Positions 46,897-58,960 of a stretch of DNA of 64,000 nt are shown piece after piece; the first letter of the stretch is position 1; the number at the start of each line of letters is the position of its first letter. Made by a program: the position numbers and the translations under genes. The notes under the pieces are model-generated. The model saw only the letters and a list, made by a program, of their open reading frames with translations, searched no databases and was not told where the DNA came from. Source of the DNA: Myotis daubentonii. Taxonomy: Eukaryota; Chordata; Mammalia; Chiroptera; Vespertilionidae. The stretch spans positions 67,158,787 through 67,222,786 of the forward strand of contig NC_081842.1 in NCBI RefSeq assembly GCF_963259705.1, given 5' to 3'.

Positions 46897-47273
46897 TAAC
46901 TTCACAGTCCCAGGTCCCAGGGGTTAGAACTTGATATATTTTGGAGGGATGTAAATCAACCCCTAATATTAGATTTGTAGGATTTTTAAGCAATGAAGTC
47001 ATTCTCCAAGACTGTGCCTTTCCCTCACCATCAGCTTATCTCCAACTTGTACCCACATGTCAAGACCCTTCATGCAGAGTGGAGGCTGGCCTGCCGGGAG
47101 TGAAGGCAGTCTGTTGTATGAAAACAGCTTCCCTTGAGCAAAGTGTCCTTTCTGTTCTGAATCCCTTTCTTATTAGAGGCTAGAAAGTCCTATTAAATGA
47201 AGCATTCCATCCCAAGCTTTTCGTAACTACTCCAGGGACTGAGCTGCTACAGTCACAGGTTATTCTTTTATTT

Positions 47274-47275
<2 letters not shown>

Positions 47276-47331
<56 letters not shown>
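47276..47331. repeat. (CA)n microsatellite
   Basis: About 27 uninterrupted CA units. Confidence 0.98.
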
Positions 47332-47335
<4 letters not shown>

Positions 47336-47484
47336 AACCACCCAAAATCCACCACTACCAGGTAAGCATCAAAATAATTGCTCTAGTTATTGATGTGACT
47401 GTTTAAAATTACTTCTGATTCAGCTTTGGAAAATCATCTTTGTAAACTTAGGCTGTAATGAAGAAAGACATGTGGGCCTGGATT

Positions 47485-47590
47485 TTATTTCTGGCACTCA
47501 CATCTACTATCTGGATGACCTTGGAGATATCATTTAACCTTTCTGGGCCTCAGTTTGCTCAACTGTAGAATGGGAACAGTAACACCCAGA
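47485..47590 (+). repeat. MIR fragment
   Basis: ctatctggatgaccttggag, tttctgggcctcagtttgct and ctgtagaatgggaacagtaa. Confidence 0.7.
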
Positions 47591-47880
47591 CTATCCACCT
47601 CCGCAGTCTGTGCGTGACAGTGTTTTGTGACCTGCAAAACACCAGGCGAAACAGAAGGCAAAGCTGTCCCACCCAGGCCATGGAGCTGTCCGCTCCCACA
47701 CATTCACCAATCAATCAGTATTGACTGTTTGCCATGGATGGAGACACACTTAGAGGCCCAATCGCCCCTAGCAAAGGAAAAGGTTATTCTGTCCATCTCA
47801 CATAGGATATTAATTTCCTCCCACAACTTGGCTTCCAGCTTTTCTGAACAGCTCATCCATCTCATTGAAAAGAGCAGTTT

Positions 47881-48086
47881 GCCCTAGCTGGTTTGGCTCA
47901 ATGGACAGAGTGTTGGCCTGTGGACTGAAGGGTCCCAGGTTTGATTCTGGTCAAGGGCATATGTCCAGTCAATGATTCTCTCTCATCATTGATGTTTCTC
48001 TTTCTCTCTCTCTCTCCCTCTTCCTTCCTCTCTGAAATCAATAAAAATATATTAAAAAATAAAATAAATGACATTCTTATTTTAAA
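47881..48086 (+). mobile_element. Ves SINE
   Basis: Forward copy starting gccctagctggtttggctca. B-box-like ggtttgattctgg and a T/C-rich part precede the A-rich tail. Target duplication aaaagagcagttt at 47868-47880 and 48087-48099. Confidence 0.95.
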
Positions 48087-48394
48087 AAAAGAGCAGTTTA
48101 CCCCTTGGGAGATATTTATTCACTATACTTTTAGATTCTCAGCATTTTGTATTCAGAGCACTTTTCTAAGAAGCATACTTTGCACAAGACTTTATCTTAC
48201 CAATTTCATTATGACAACAATACCGAGACACAAATATATTAATATAAGCTTTCCTCTTTGGGTTTATGATTTAGACTTTATATTGAATATTTTAATTCCA
48301 ATAAAAACATGGGAAATATTGAAGGGAGGTGTAATAATTGGCAGGCCAGGAATACATAATGATATCCAGTCTCAATTCTAGCTACGTTAGGATG

Positions 48395-49010
48395 AACTTT
48401 GTTCATTCAACAAATATTTGACCGCCCCGCCTGTGCCAGGCATTGTTCTGCGTGCAGGAGATGTGTCACAAAGCAGTGTAGACATAGTCACTGCCCTATT
48501 GAGGTCACAGGCTTGTACATGGAATGCCAAGTAAACAAGCCATCACATTAACATTCGAGTTCCAGTGGAAGTGAAGGGCATAGGCTCTCGGGAGAAATAT
48601 TTACCTAAAGGATAAGAAGGAATTAACACACACACACAAAGTGGGACATAGAAAGAGAAATATCCAAATAAAGGGAACAGTGTAGTAGACCTAAGGAAGG
48701 AGGGAGAGAAGAGAATAAGGGAGAGAGAGAAGGCTGAGGAAATGTGAAGGATTAGGAGAAAATCAGTCTATCTGCAATACAAGGTGCATGAAGGGCCATT
48801 ATAGTCTTGAAGAGTCTTACAAGTCAATCTGGGGAGGTTGGCGTTTACCCTAAGGGCAATAGAAAGCCACTGGAAGATTTTAAGTGCCACCACCCCATTG
48901 CCATGACCATTCCTGGAAACCCAATGTTGCCTCCGTTGCTGTTGAACAGCAGCTCTCTGCATCATGGGGTCCCTAGTCAATGCCTCGGGAAAGCAGCTGT
49001 GATTGGCAGT
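48395..49010 (-). repeat. L2 fragment (reverse)
   Basis: gttcattcaacaaatatttg, tgtgccaggcattgttctgc and gcaatagaaagccactggaa are familiar reverse L2 phrases. Confidence 0.6.
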
Positions 49011-51216
49011 GCTGAGACCACTGCCTATGCCTGAAGTTAGGGGTGGGGAGAAGATATGAAAGCAGACACCTCTTTGCTTTATAGTAGAAGTGGCTCTACT
49101 TCCAGTGGAGACTCATGAAACAGGGAATTCCCCTAAACATGGAGGAATGGGATTCAGATGTTGGGCAGCCAAAATCTGGTCAAGTTTTACTTCACACGGA
49201 ACCCCTTTACATGTAACACCAAGACTATCCTAACATTACAAGTGTTCCACGGAACACACTTTGGGAAATGCTGTCTTAGTTTTCATAAGAACTGATGTCC
49301 AATCAGGTATGTCCTGAAGACATGTCACTCTGATCTTACCACTCTATACTCATAAAACATATGGGCTGTACAATCCATTTTAGCACTCAATGACATCATA
49401 TTTTCATGATTTGAAAAATTTGTTCATTGTTCCATATTTGTTTTGATAAAATTTTCTTCAGGATTTTATCTGTGATATATTCAAAATCAAGCCTGTATTG
49501 AACACGTAGTACATACACTCCAAAATCTACTATTTCTATATGAGAGGAGATAGTCCAGCTATGTTTGTAGTTTTCATTGAGTACTAGAAAACACCCCAGG
49601 ATGTCAGGGAAGCGGCTGTTCTGAATTCTTCAACATTATTTCTACAATTTTTTTTCTCTCTCTCCATTTGTTTTCCTCTTGTGGGACCCACATTATGTAG
49701 CTGTCAACACTTCTCTTTAGGCTCTCCCAATTTCTTTTTTGTTGTCATTTCTTTTCTACATCTTTTTAGGTAGATCTTCAACCTGATTCTCAAGTTCCCT
49801 AATCCATTGTTCATGCTAATGTTCAACCGTCTGCTGAGGTCTTTACATAAACAATATTATTTTCAAAATCTGGGATTTCCTATAGTTCAACTCTATAACT
49901 GTAACCTGCTTCATTGGAACAACCCCCTTTTATCCATATCTTTTTGAGGACACTCACTTTGCTCATTTTAAAGGCTTATTCTTTCTATTTATTAATTCTG
50001 CTGCATCTTGTAAAGGTTGTTCAGTTTGATGTCTCTCATGTAAGTTCCTTCTGCGGATCTGTTATTTCTCCTGTGAGTTCCTGGGGCATCAGCTATCTGG
50101 GGTAGCACTGAGAAGCCCCGTGGGGAGGGGCTCAATGTGAGGAGAGTTCAGGGTAGTAAGATTAAAATGGAACCCCCTTCAGGATAGAGGGCCTCATATC
50201 TTTACACCATCCCCCCTTCGGGCTTCCACTGTAATCTGCTGGCCCCACCTTGTGAAGGGGGCAGTGGGGAAGGAGAGAATGCTTAGAGTCAGCAAGTCAA
50301 CCCACAGCAGTTATCCTGCTGCACTCCAGCCTGTCTCCACAGACGTTATCCCACGGGAGCCCTGATGAGGCAGGGCAGGTGGCATCCACCTAGGCCAGAG
50401 TTGAAGGAGGCAAAAAAAGTAAAATGAGAAAGCTCTCACCCAACCTAGTTTCCACCCATGACCTCTTAAATTGTGGGCTGCCACTTGACTCTTACTTCAA
50501 GAACTAACCATCTTCTGTCTCTTCAGAGTTTCTGTTTTTCATTGATCTCTCTGTCCCACTGAAGTCCCTAAATCTTTAAGCCTCTCCAGGTGTGGTTTCT
50601 GGGAGAGAGCAAGACTCTGCTGAATCTTCTGTGGGTGATTTATTTTCTTCTCTTTATCTTTCCTGTCTTCTTCTATCTCCTGCTTATACTATTTCTCCCA
50701 TGAAGGGGTTGAAGAAGGAAAAAGAATTGTTTTATGGTTTGAGGCAGAGGTCAGGATCCATTCCCTAGATTTTATTTATATGCCGAGTGATTGCTGCAGG
50801 CAACTCTCCTCTATAGCTATTCTGAGACCTCCTTAATTAACGTTCTGAAGATGGAAAAACACTAGAAAATTATTGTTATGATTGTTAGAGTTATTATCTG
50901 ACACTTTGCAGCTATTTATTTCTGGAGTGTTATTTATTGCCAGACTGGTGCCATTTATAATTTAAGTAAGTACTTGACAGATATAAATATTACCTTAGGA
51001 AACTGCTTTCTAAATGAGTCAAAACATCTGCAAACATCTTCACCTTCAAAGTCTTTAAGAAAAATTTTTGAGACAGCAGAAGAGCCCTCAGGGAAGGTCA
51101 AATTTACAGACAAAATCATTACTAATCACAGAGTGAACATTGTGGCTGAGAAGATTACTTGAATTCTTCTCTGATCTCAGACTGGATATTCCTCTTTATT
51201 TTTTAATGTACCATAT

Positions 51217-53053
51217 ATATATATTTTTGTCCTATATGGTCTGTTGTTTGGGCTTACAGGTTTTTTTTATTAATTAAATCTTTATTGTTCATGCCGAAAC
51301 TGGTTTGGCTCAGTGGATAGAGCGTCGGCCTGCGGACTGAAGGGTCCCGGGTTCGATTCCGGTCGGGGGCATGTGCCTGGGTTGCGGGCATATCCCCAGT
51401 AGGAGATGTGCAGGAGGCAGCTGATGGATGTTTCTCTCTCATCGATGTTTCTAACTCTCTCTCTCCTTTCCTCTCTGTAAAAAAATCAATAAAATATATT
51501 TTAAAAAAATCTTTATTGTTCAGATTATTACATTTGTTCCTCTTTTTACTCCCCATAACTCCCCTCCACCCAGTTCCCACCCCACCCTCCTACCTCACTC
51601 CCCACCCACTGTCCTTATCCATAGGTGCATGATTTTTGTCCAGTCTCTTCCCGCATCTCCCTCACTCCTTTCCCCCACAAGAATAGTCAGTCCACTCCCT
51701 TTCTATGCTCCTGATTCTATTATAATCACTCGTTCATTCTGTTCATCAGATTATTCACTTGATTTTCAGATTCACTTGTTGATAGATGTGTATTTGTTTT
51801 TTTTTAAAATATATTTTTTATTGATTATAAACGTGGTTTTGAACTCTATATCCAGTCGTTTGCTTTCCTCCATTTCTGTCATTTGTGACCTGTTTCTTTG
51901 TCTCCACATTTTTTATGCTACCCTGTGTTGGTAGAGTGGTTTTGTGTGCTAGGTGTCCTATAGGGCCCAGTGGCTCAGCCTACCCAGTTACCTGAGGTGG
52001 ACACTCTTGGTGCACCCCCTTGTGGGCTTTGTGCACTGTCTTGTTGTAGTTATGCCTTGATTGTTGTAGGATCACTGGGAGGAATTGACCTCCAGGCCAA
52101 TTGCCAGTGAGAATCAGCTGTGTCTGCAGTGGGAGAACTTCTGTGCTGAAGACACCCTTCTGGGGAAAGACTTGCTTCAGTGGGGCTTTGGTGCTCACTG
52201 AGTCTGCACCCTGAGTGTGTCCCTTATGGATCTGAGGAGTTGTAATCCGGACGGTCCCCCTCTGACAACTGGGTACACTGGCTCTTGGATTTAAGGAGGT
52301 GCTAATTTAGCCTCTGCCTGAGGTTACCCAGCAGGAGCTACGAAGAGAACTGCAGATTCCCCTTCCTTTTTTGGAGTTTGGAGGTGCCCTGATGAAGCCC
52401 AGCTGTGAAGCAATGCAAGCTGCTGTGGGGCCTTGGGCCTTCTCTTGGAAGTTCTGGGTCTGTCTGGCCCAGCTGCAATTTGTTAGGTAATTTTCAGGTT
52501 GCAAAGGGCCATGGCATTCATATGCAAAAGCCTCTGCCGCAGCCTGGGTGGGGCGGGGTCTCAGGGAATCAACAGGGCGGAGCAAGCAGCTATGGCGGAT
52601 CCTCAGCCCTGCCCTAAGGGGCCGCACGTCTCAGTGTCCCGATAATTGCTGCAAGCACCTCTGAGGGAAAGCCGCCCTCAAGTTCCGAGTTCTGCCTGCT
52701 GCCAGACAGTCCAGTTTCTCCCTGTATGAGTCCTGGGTCCCCAGAGACTTCCTGGAACCGGAGTTCAGAGCAGTCGGGAGCTTGTGACTCCCTCTGGATT
52801 CAAAAAGATAGCCACGTCCTCAGGTGCCAGCCCCTTTCGGCTCGCGTGAGCCTCCGTACCTCTGCACTTTACTTCCGCAGCTCCTCTGGCTCTCAGAGTG
52901 ATTTTCTCTTTCCTTCTAGTTGTAGAATTTCTACTCAGCCAGCCTTCCTGTGGTTCTGGATGATGTCTGTTCCGTCTTTTAGTTGTATTTTTGAAGTGGT
53001 TGTTCAAGGCAGCAAACTCCGGTGTTTACCTATGCTGCCATCTTGGTTTCTCC
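51217..53053 (-). mobile_element. HAL1-like LINE, internally deleted
   Basis: Reverse element with a perfect 15-bp target duplication tttaatgtaccatat at 51202-51216 and 53054-53068. The 5' end (near 53053) starts ggagaaaccaagatggcagc and about 1.2 kb of leader matches 57165-58375. The 3' part (about 51507-51795) matches 55975-56280. Most of ORF1 is missing at 51796-51830, replaced by a SINE-tail-like ttaaaatatattttttattg. Extra sequence follows the usual 3' end at 51217-51260. A Ves SINE is inserted in the tail. Confidence 0.85.
51292..51506 (+). mobile_element. Ves SINE, well preserved
   Basis: Forward copy with A-box-like tggctcagtggatagagcgt and B box gggttcgattccgg. Perfect 16-bp target duplication aaatctttattgttca at 51276-51291 and 51507-51522, inside the HAL1-like 3' end. 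Low divergence suggests a young insertion. Confidence 0.97.
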
Positions 53054-53297
53054 TTTAATGTACCATATTAAGTTTATTTTTTTGAAATAGAATTTACTTC
53101 CAATATTATTTTGTACAGCATACAAATATGTGGTGTACAGCATAAGGTTTAGACAATTATATATTTTACAAAGTGTTCTCCCCAATATTTCCAGTGCCTA
53201 TATGGCACCATACATATTTATCGCAATATTATTGACTATTCCACATGTTTACACCCACATGAGTATTTTTTTTAAAATTCTCACTGGAGGATATGTT

Positions 53298-53467
53298 TTT
53301 TTATTGATTTTTGAGAGAGACAGGAAGAAAGAGAGTGAAGAGAGTGAGAGAGAAATATAGATGTGAGAGAGAAATATCTGGTTGCTTCTGACTTGGGATT
53401 GAACCTGCAACCTTTTGGTATTTGGGACCACATGATGCCCCAATCAACCAAACCACACGGGCAGGGC
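53298..53467 (-). mobile_element. Diverged Ves-like SINE
   Basis: Reverse SINE layout (ttttttattgatttttgaga tail, gattgaacctgcaaccttttg B-box side), more diverged than the others. Confidence 0.7.
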
Positions 53468-54380
53468 CATGACTCTGTTGTAACTACCAATTTGTATTTC
53501 TTAATCCCATTGCCTTTTTTACCCAGACTCACAAGCCCACTCTCCTCTGGCAACTATCAGTCTGTTCTCCGTGCCTATGAATCTGTTTCAATTCCATTAG
53601 TTTGTTTTCTTTGTCTTTTAGATTCCACATATAAGTGAAATCATATGATAATTGTCTTTCTCTGACTGACTTACTTCACTTAGCATAATACCCTCTAGGT
53701 CCATCCATGCTATTGAAAATGGTAAGATTTCACTCTTTTCTTATGGCTAAGTAATACTCCATTGTATATATGTGCCACCACTTTTTTATTCACTTGTTTA
53801 TTGATGGGCACTTGGATTGTTCCCATGGCTGCAATGAACACAGGAGTGCATTTATTCTTTTGGATTAGTGTTTTGAGTTTTTTCAGCTATGTAACCAGAA
53901 GTGGAATTCCTAGGTCATACAGCAGTTCCATTTTAAATTTTTTGAGGAACTTCCATACTGTTTTCTATAGTGACTGCACCAATCTGCATTCCTACCAACA
54001 GTGCACAAGGGTTCCCTTTTCTCTCATCCTCACCAACAGTTATCATTTGTGGGTTTATTGATGATAGCCATTCTTACAGGTGTGAGGTGATTTCTCATTG
54101 TGGTTTTAATTTGCATTTTCATTTATCAGTTCTAGCAGTTTTTTGGTGTAACCTTTGGTGTTCTCCATATACAGTATCATGTCACCAGTAAATAATGATA
54201 TTTTTATGTCTTCCTTTCCAATTTGGATGCTTTTATTTCTTCTTGTCTGATTGCTGTGGCTGAAATTTCCACTACTATGTTGAATAAGAGTGATGAAAAC
54301 AGACATCCTGTCTTGTTCCTGATCTTAAGAGAAACACTTTTAGATTATCCCTGTTGAGTATGATATTGGCTGTGGGTTTT

Positions 54381-55045
54381 TTTATTTTTATTTTTATGCC
54401 TTCTTTTTTTTATTAGTTAAGGTATTACAAATGTGTCCTCATCCCCCCCATTAACCCCCAACTTCCCCTCCCCCCGCACACTCATGCTCCTGTCCCCCTG
54501 TTGTCCATGTCCATTGGTTTGGCTTATATACATGTATACAAGTCCTTCGGTTGATCTCTTCCCCTTACCCCCGCCCTCCCCTACTTTCCTTCTGGGGATT
54601 GATAGCCTGATCATTGTTTCTCAGTCTTTGGATCTGTCCCTTTTCATCAGTCTATGTTGTTCTCTATAATCCACAAATGAGTGAGATCATGTGGTATTTA
54701 TCTTTCTCTGATTGGCTTATTTCACTTAGCATAATGCTCTCCAGTTCCATCCATGCTGTTGCAAAAGGCAAGAGTTCCTTTTTTTTTTACCGCAGCATAG
54801 TATTCCATTGTGTAGATGTACCATAGTTTTCTAATCCATTCATCTACTGATGGGCACTTAGGCTGTTTCCAAATCTTAGCTATGGTGAATTGTGCTGCTA
54901 TGAACATAGGGGTGCATATATCCTTTCTGATTGGCGTTTCTGGTTTCTTGGGATATATTCCTAGTAGTAGGATCACTGGGTCAAATGGGAGTTCCATTTT
55001 TAGTCTTCTGAGGTAGCTCCATACTGTTCTCCACAGTGGCTGCAC
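54381..55045 (-). mobile_element. 5'-truncated younger L1
   Basis: Reverse L1 3' UTR and ORF2 C-terminus ([20 protein letters not shown], then [16 protein letters not shown]) inserted in the old L1. Imperfect target duplication ggctgtgggtttt / ggctgtggatttg at 54368-54380 and 55046-55058. Same family as 14480-16067. Confidence 0.88.
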
Positions 55046-55939
55046 GGCTGTGGATTTGTTTTATATGGCCTTTATTATGCAGAGGTATGTCCCCTCTATT
55101 TCCACTTTGCTGAGAGGTTTTATCATAAATGGGTCCTGGATTTTTGTCAAATGCTTTTTCTGCATCTACTAGTATTGATATAATCATGCGATTTTAATCC
55201 TTCATTTTGTTTATGTGGTGTATCAAGTTAATTGATTTGCAGATATGGTATTAACCTTGAATCAGAGGAATAAATCCCACTTAATTATGGTGTGTGATCT
55301 TTTTAACGTATTTGGATTTAGTTTGCTAATATTTTGTTCAGAATTTTTGCATCTGTGTTCATCAGGGATGTTGGCTTATAATTTTCTTTCTTAGTAGTAT
55401 TATTATCTGGTTTTGGAATTAAGATGACGCTGGTCTCATAAAATGAGTTTGGGAGTCTTCCCTCCTCTGGAATTTTTTGGAATAGTTTGAGAAGGATAGG
55501 TGTTAGTTCTTTGAATGTTTGCTAAAATTCATAGGGAAGCCATCCGATCCAGGACTTCTGTTTGTTGGGAGTTTTTTAAATTTTATTATTTTTTTTATTT
55601 CATTAGTGGTAATCAGTCTGTTCTGTTTCTTCTTGAATCAGTTTGAGAAGATTGTATGTTTCTAGGAATTTTATCCATTTCTTCCAGATTGTCCAATTTG
55701 TTGGCATGTAGTTGTTTGTCATATTTTCTTGTAATCTTTGTATTTCTGAGATGTCAGTTATTACTTCTCTTTCAGTTCTGATTTTATTTATTTGGGTTCT
55801 CTCTCTTTTTTTCTTGATGAGTCTGTTTAAAGGTTTATCAATCTTGTTTATCTTTTCTAAGAACCAGCTTTTAGTTTTATTGATCTTTTGTATTGATTTT
55901 TAGACTCTCATTTGGAGTCTGATCTTTATTATTTCTTTT

Positions 55940-58382
55940 TTTTTGTTATTCATCCAGCAAGTAACTTTTATTTTTTATTTTTTTAATTAAATCTTTATTG
56001 TTCAGATTATTACAGTTGTTCTTCTTTTTTCCCCTCATAGCTCCCCTCCACCCAGTTCCCACCCCACCCTCCGCCCTCACCACGCCCCTCACTGTCCTCA
56101 TCCATAGGTGCACGATTTTTGTCCAGTCTCTTCCCGCATCCCCCACACCCCTTTCCTACCCAAGAATAGTCAGTCCACTCCCTTTCTATTCCCCTGATTC
56201 TATTATAATCACCAGTTTATTCTGTTCATCAGATTATTTATTCACTTGATTTTTAGATTCACTTGTTGATAGATGTGTATTTGTTGTTCATAATTTGTAT
56301 CTTTACCTTCTTCTTCTTCTTCCTCTTCTTAAAGGATACCTTTCAGCATTTTATATAATACTGGTTTGGTGGTGATGAACTCCTTTAGCTTTTTTTTTTT
56401 ATCTGTGAAGCTCTTTATCTGACTTTCAATTCTGAATGATAGGTTTGCTGGATAAAGTAATCTTGGTTGTAGGTTCTTCACATTCATCACTTTGAATATT
56501 TCTTGCCACTCCCTTCTGGCCTGCAAAGTTTCTGTTGAGAAATCAGCTGACATTCGTATGGGTACTCCCTTGTAGGTAACTGACTTTCTTTCTCTTGCTG
56601 CTTTTAAGATTCTCTCTTTGTCTTTTGCTCTTGGCATTTTAATTATGATGTGTCTTGGTGTGGTCCTCTTTGGATTCCTTTTGTTTGGGGTTCTCTGTGC
56701 TTCCTGGACTTATAAGTCTATTTCTTTCACCAGGTAGGGGAAGTTTTCTGTCATTATTTCTTCAAATAGGTTTTCAGTATCTTGCTCTCTCTCTTCTTCT
56801 GGCACCCCTATAATTCGGATGTTGGTACACTTGAAGCTATCTCAGAGGCTCCTTACACTATCTTCGTATTTTTGGATTCTTTTTTCATTTTGCTTTTCCG
56901 GTTGGGTGTTTTTTGCTTCTTCGTATTTCAAATCTTTGACTTGATTCTTGCGATCCTCTAGTCTGCTGTTGGAACTCTACATAATATCCTTTATTTCAGT
57001 CAGTGTATGCTTAATTTCTAGTTGGTCCTTTTTCATAACCTCGAGGGTCTCACTAGATTTCTTGGGGGTCTCACTACATTTATCGGCGGTCTCACCAGAC
57101 TTTTTGAGGGTTTTACTAAATTTATCAGCGGTTTCTAGAAAGTTCTTGAAAAACCTTCAAAGTGTGGTTTTGAACTCTATATCCAGTCACTTGCTGTCCT
57201 CCATTTCTGTCATTTGTGACCTGTTTCTTTGTCTCCGCATTTTTTATGCTTCCCTGTGTTGGTAGAGTGGCTTTGTGTGCTAGGTGTCCTATAGGGCCCA
57301 GTGGCTCAGCCTCCCCAATTACCTGAGGTGGACACTCTTGTTGCACCCCCTTGTGGGCTTTGTGCACAGTCTTGTTGTAGTTAAGCCTTGATTGTTCTAG
57401 GTATTACTGGGAGGAATTGACCTCCAGGCCAATTGGCTGTGAGAGTCAGCTGTATCTATGGTGGGACAACTTCTGTGCTAAAGACACCCTTATGAGGCAA
57501 GATTTGCTTCAGTGGGGCTTTGCTGCTCACTGAGTCTGCCCCCTGAGTGTGTCCCTTATGGATCTGAGGAGCTGTAATTGGATGGTCCCACTCTGACCAC
57601 CGGGTACACTGGCTCTTGGATCTAAGGTGGTGCTAATTTAGCCTCTGCCTGAGGCTACCCAGCAGGAGCTATGAAGAGATCTGCAGATTCCCCTTCCTTG
57701 TTTGGGGTTTGGAGGTGCCCAAATGAGGCCCAGCTGTGAAGCAATGCAAGCTTCTGTGGGACCTTGGGCCTTCTCTTGGAAGTTCTGGGTCTGTCTGGCC
57801 CAGCTGCAGTTTGTTAGGTAATTTTCAGATTGCAAAGGGCCAGGGCATTCATATGCAAAAGCTTCTGCCGCAGCTTGGGTGGGGCAGGGTCTCAGGGAAT
57901 CAACAGGGTGGAGCAAGCAGCTATGGCTGATCCTCAGCCCTGCCCTCAGGGGCCCCATGTCTCAGTGTCCTGGTAATCACTGCAAGCACCTTTGAGAGAA
58001 AGCAGCCCTCAAGTTCAGAGTTCTGCCTGCTGCCAGACAGTCCAGTTTCTCCCTGTATGAGTCTGGGTCCCCAGAGACTCACCCGGAACTGGAGTTCAGA
58101 GGAGTCGGGGGGCTTGTGACTCCCTCCTGATTCAAAAAGACAGCCGCGTCCTCAGTTGCCAGCCCTTGCAGTGTGCACCTCTATACCTCTGCACATCTGC
58201 ACCTCCTCTGAGTCTCAGTGTGCTTTTCTCTTTCCTTCTAGTTGTAGAATTTCCACTCAGCCAGCCTTCCTGTGGTTCTGGATGATGTCTGTTTTGTCTT
58301 TTAGTTGTATTTTTGAATTTGTTGTGGGAGGCAGCAATTTCCGATGTTTACCTATGCCGCCATCTTGGTGTTTGTTTTTTTT
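55940..58382 (-). mobile_element. HAL1-like LINE (ORF1 only)
   Basis: Reverse element with leader (58382 down to about 57165), an ORF1 region and a 3' UTR ending at about 55975, with no ORF2. The frame at 56637-56329 encodes an L1 ORF1p C-terminal domain (FSTETLQARREWQEIFKVMN, LSFRIESQIKSFTDKKKKL). Tandem 42-bp units encode heptad-like repeats at about 57045-57150. An approximate 19-bp target duplication (gatctttattatttctttt / aatctttactatttctttt) flanks it. HAL1 ('half-L1') elements need partner L1 ORF2p. Confidence 0.8.
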
Positions 58383-58489
58383 AATCTTTACTATTTCTTT
58401 TCTTCTACTCACTAAGGGCTTTTTTTGTTGTTCCTTTTCTAGTTCCTTTAGGTGTAAGGTTAGATTGTTTGAAAATTTTCATGCTTCTT

Positions 58490-58960
58490 TTTCTTAAAAA
58501 TATATTTTTATTGATTTCAGAGAGTAAAGAAGTGGGAGAAAGAGATAGAAACAACGACCTAGCTGGTTTGGCTCTGTGGATAGAGTGTCAGCCTGCAGAT
58601 TGAAGGATCCCAGATTTGTTTCCAGTCAAGGGCACATGCCTGGATTGTGGGCTCGATCCCCAGTAGAGGGCATGCAGTAGGCAGTCAATCCATGATTCTT
58701 TTTCAACATTGATGTTTCTATCTCTTTCTCCCTCTCTGAAATCAATAAAAAAAAATTAAATAAATAATAAATGAAGAAGAAATAAAAAAAGAGAGAGATA
58801 GGAACATCAATGATGAGAGAAAATCATGGATTGGCTGCCTCCTACACTCACCCTACTGGTGATCGAGCTCACAACCCAGGCATATACCTTGACTAGGAAT
58901 TGAATGGTGACCTCCTGGTTCATAGGTGGACACTTAACCACTGAGCCATGCCGGTCAGAC
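58490..58960 (-). mobile_element. Ves SINE carrying a nested SINE
   Basis: Reverse outer SINE with target duplication tcatgcttctt at 58479-58489 and 58961-58971. The inner part 58554-58793 is a second, forward SINE. Confidence 0.9.
58554..58793 (+). mobile_element. Ves SINE inside SINE
   Basis: Forward SINE (ctagctggtttggctctgtg head, aaatcaataaaaaaaaatta tail) within the reverse SINE. Target duplication agagatagaaaca / agagataggaaca at 58541-58553 and 58794-58806. Confidence 0.9.

Noticed and set aside
51305..51365. Possible tRNA gene with A and B boxes
   Set aside because: It is the tRNA-derived head of a Ves SINE, followed by the SINE body and tail and flanked by target duplicates.
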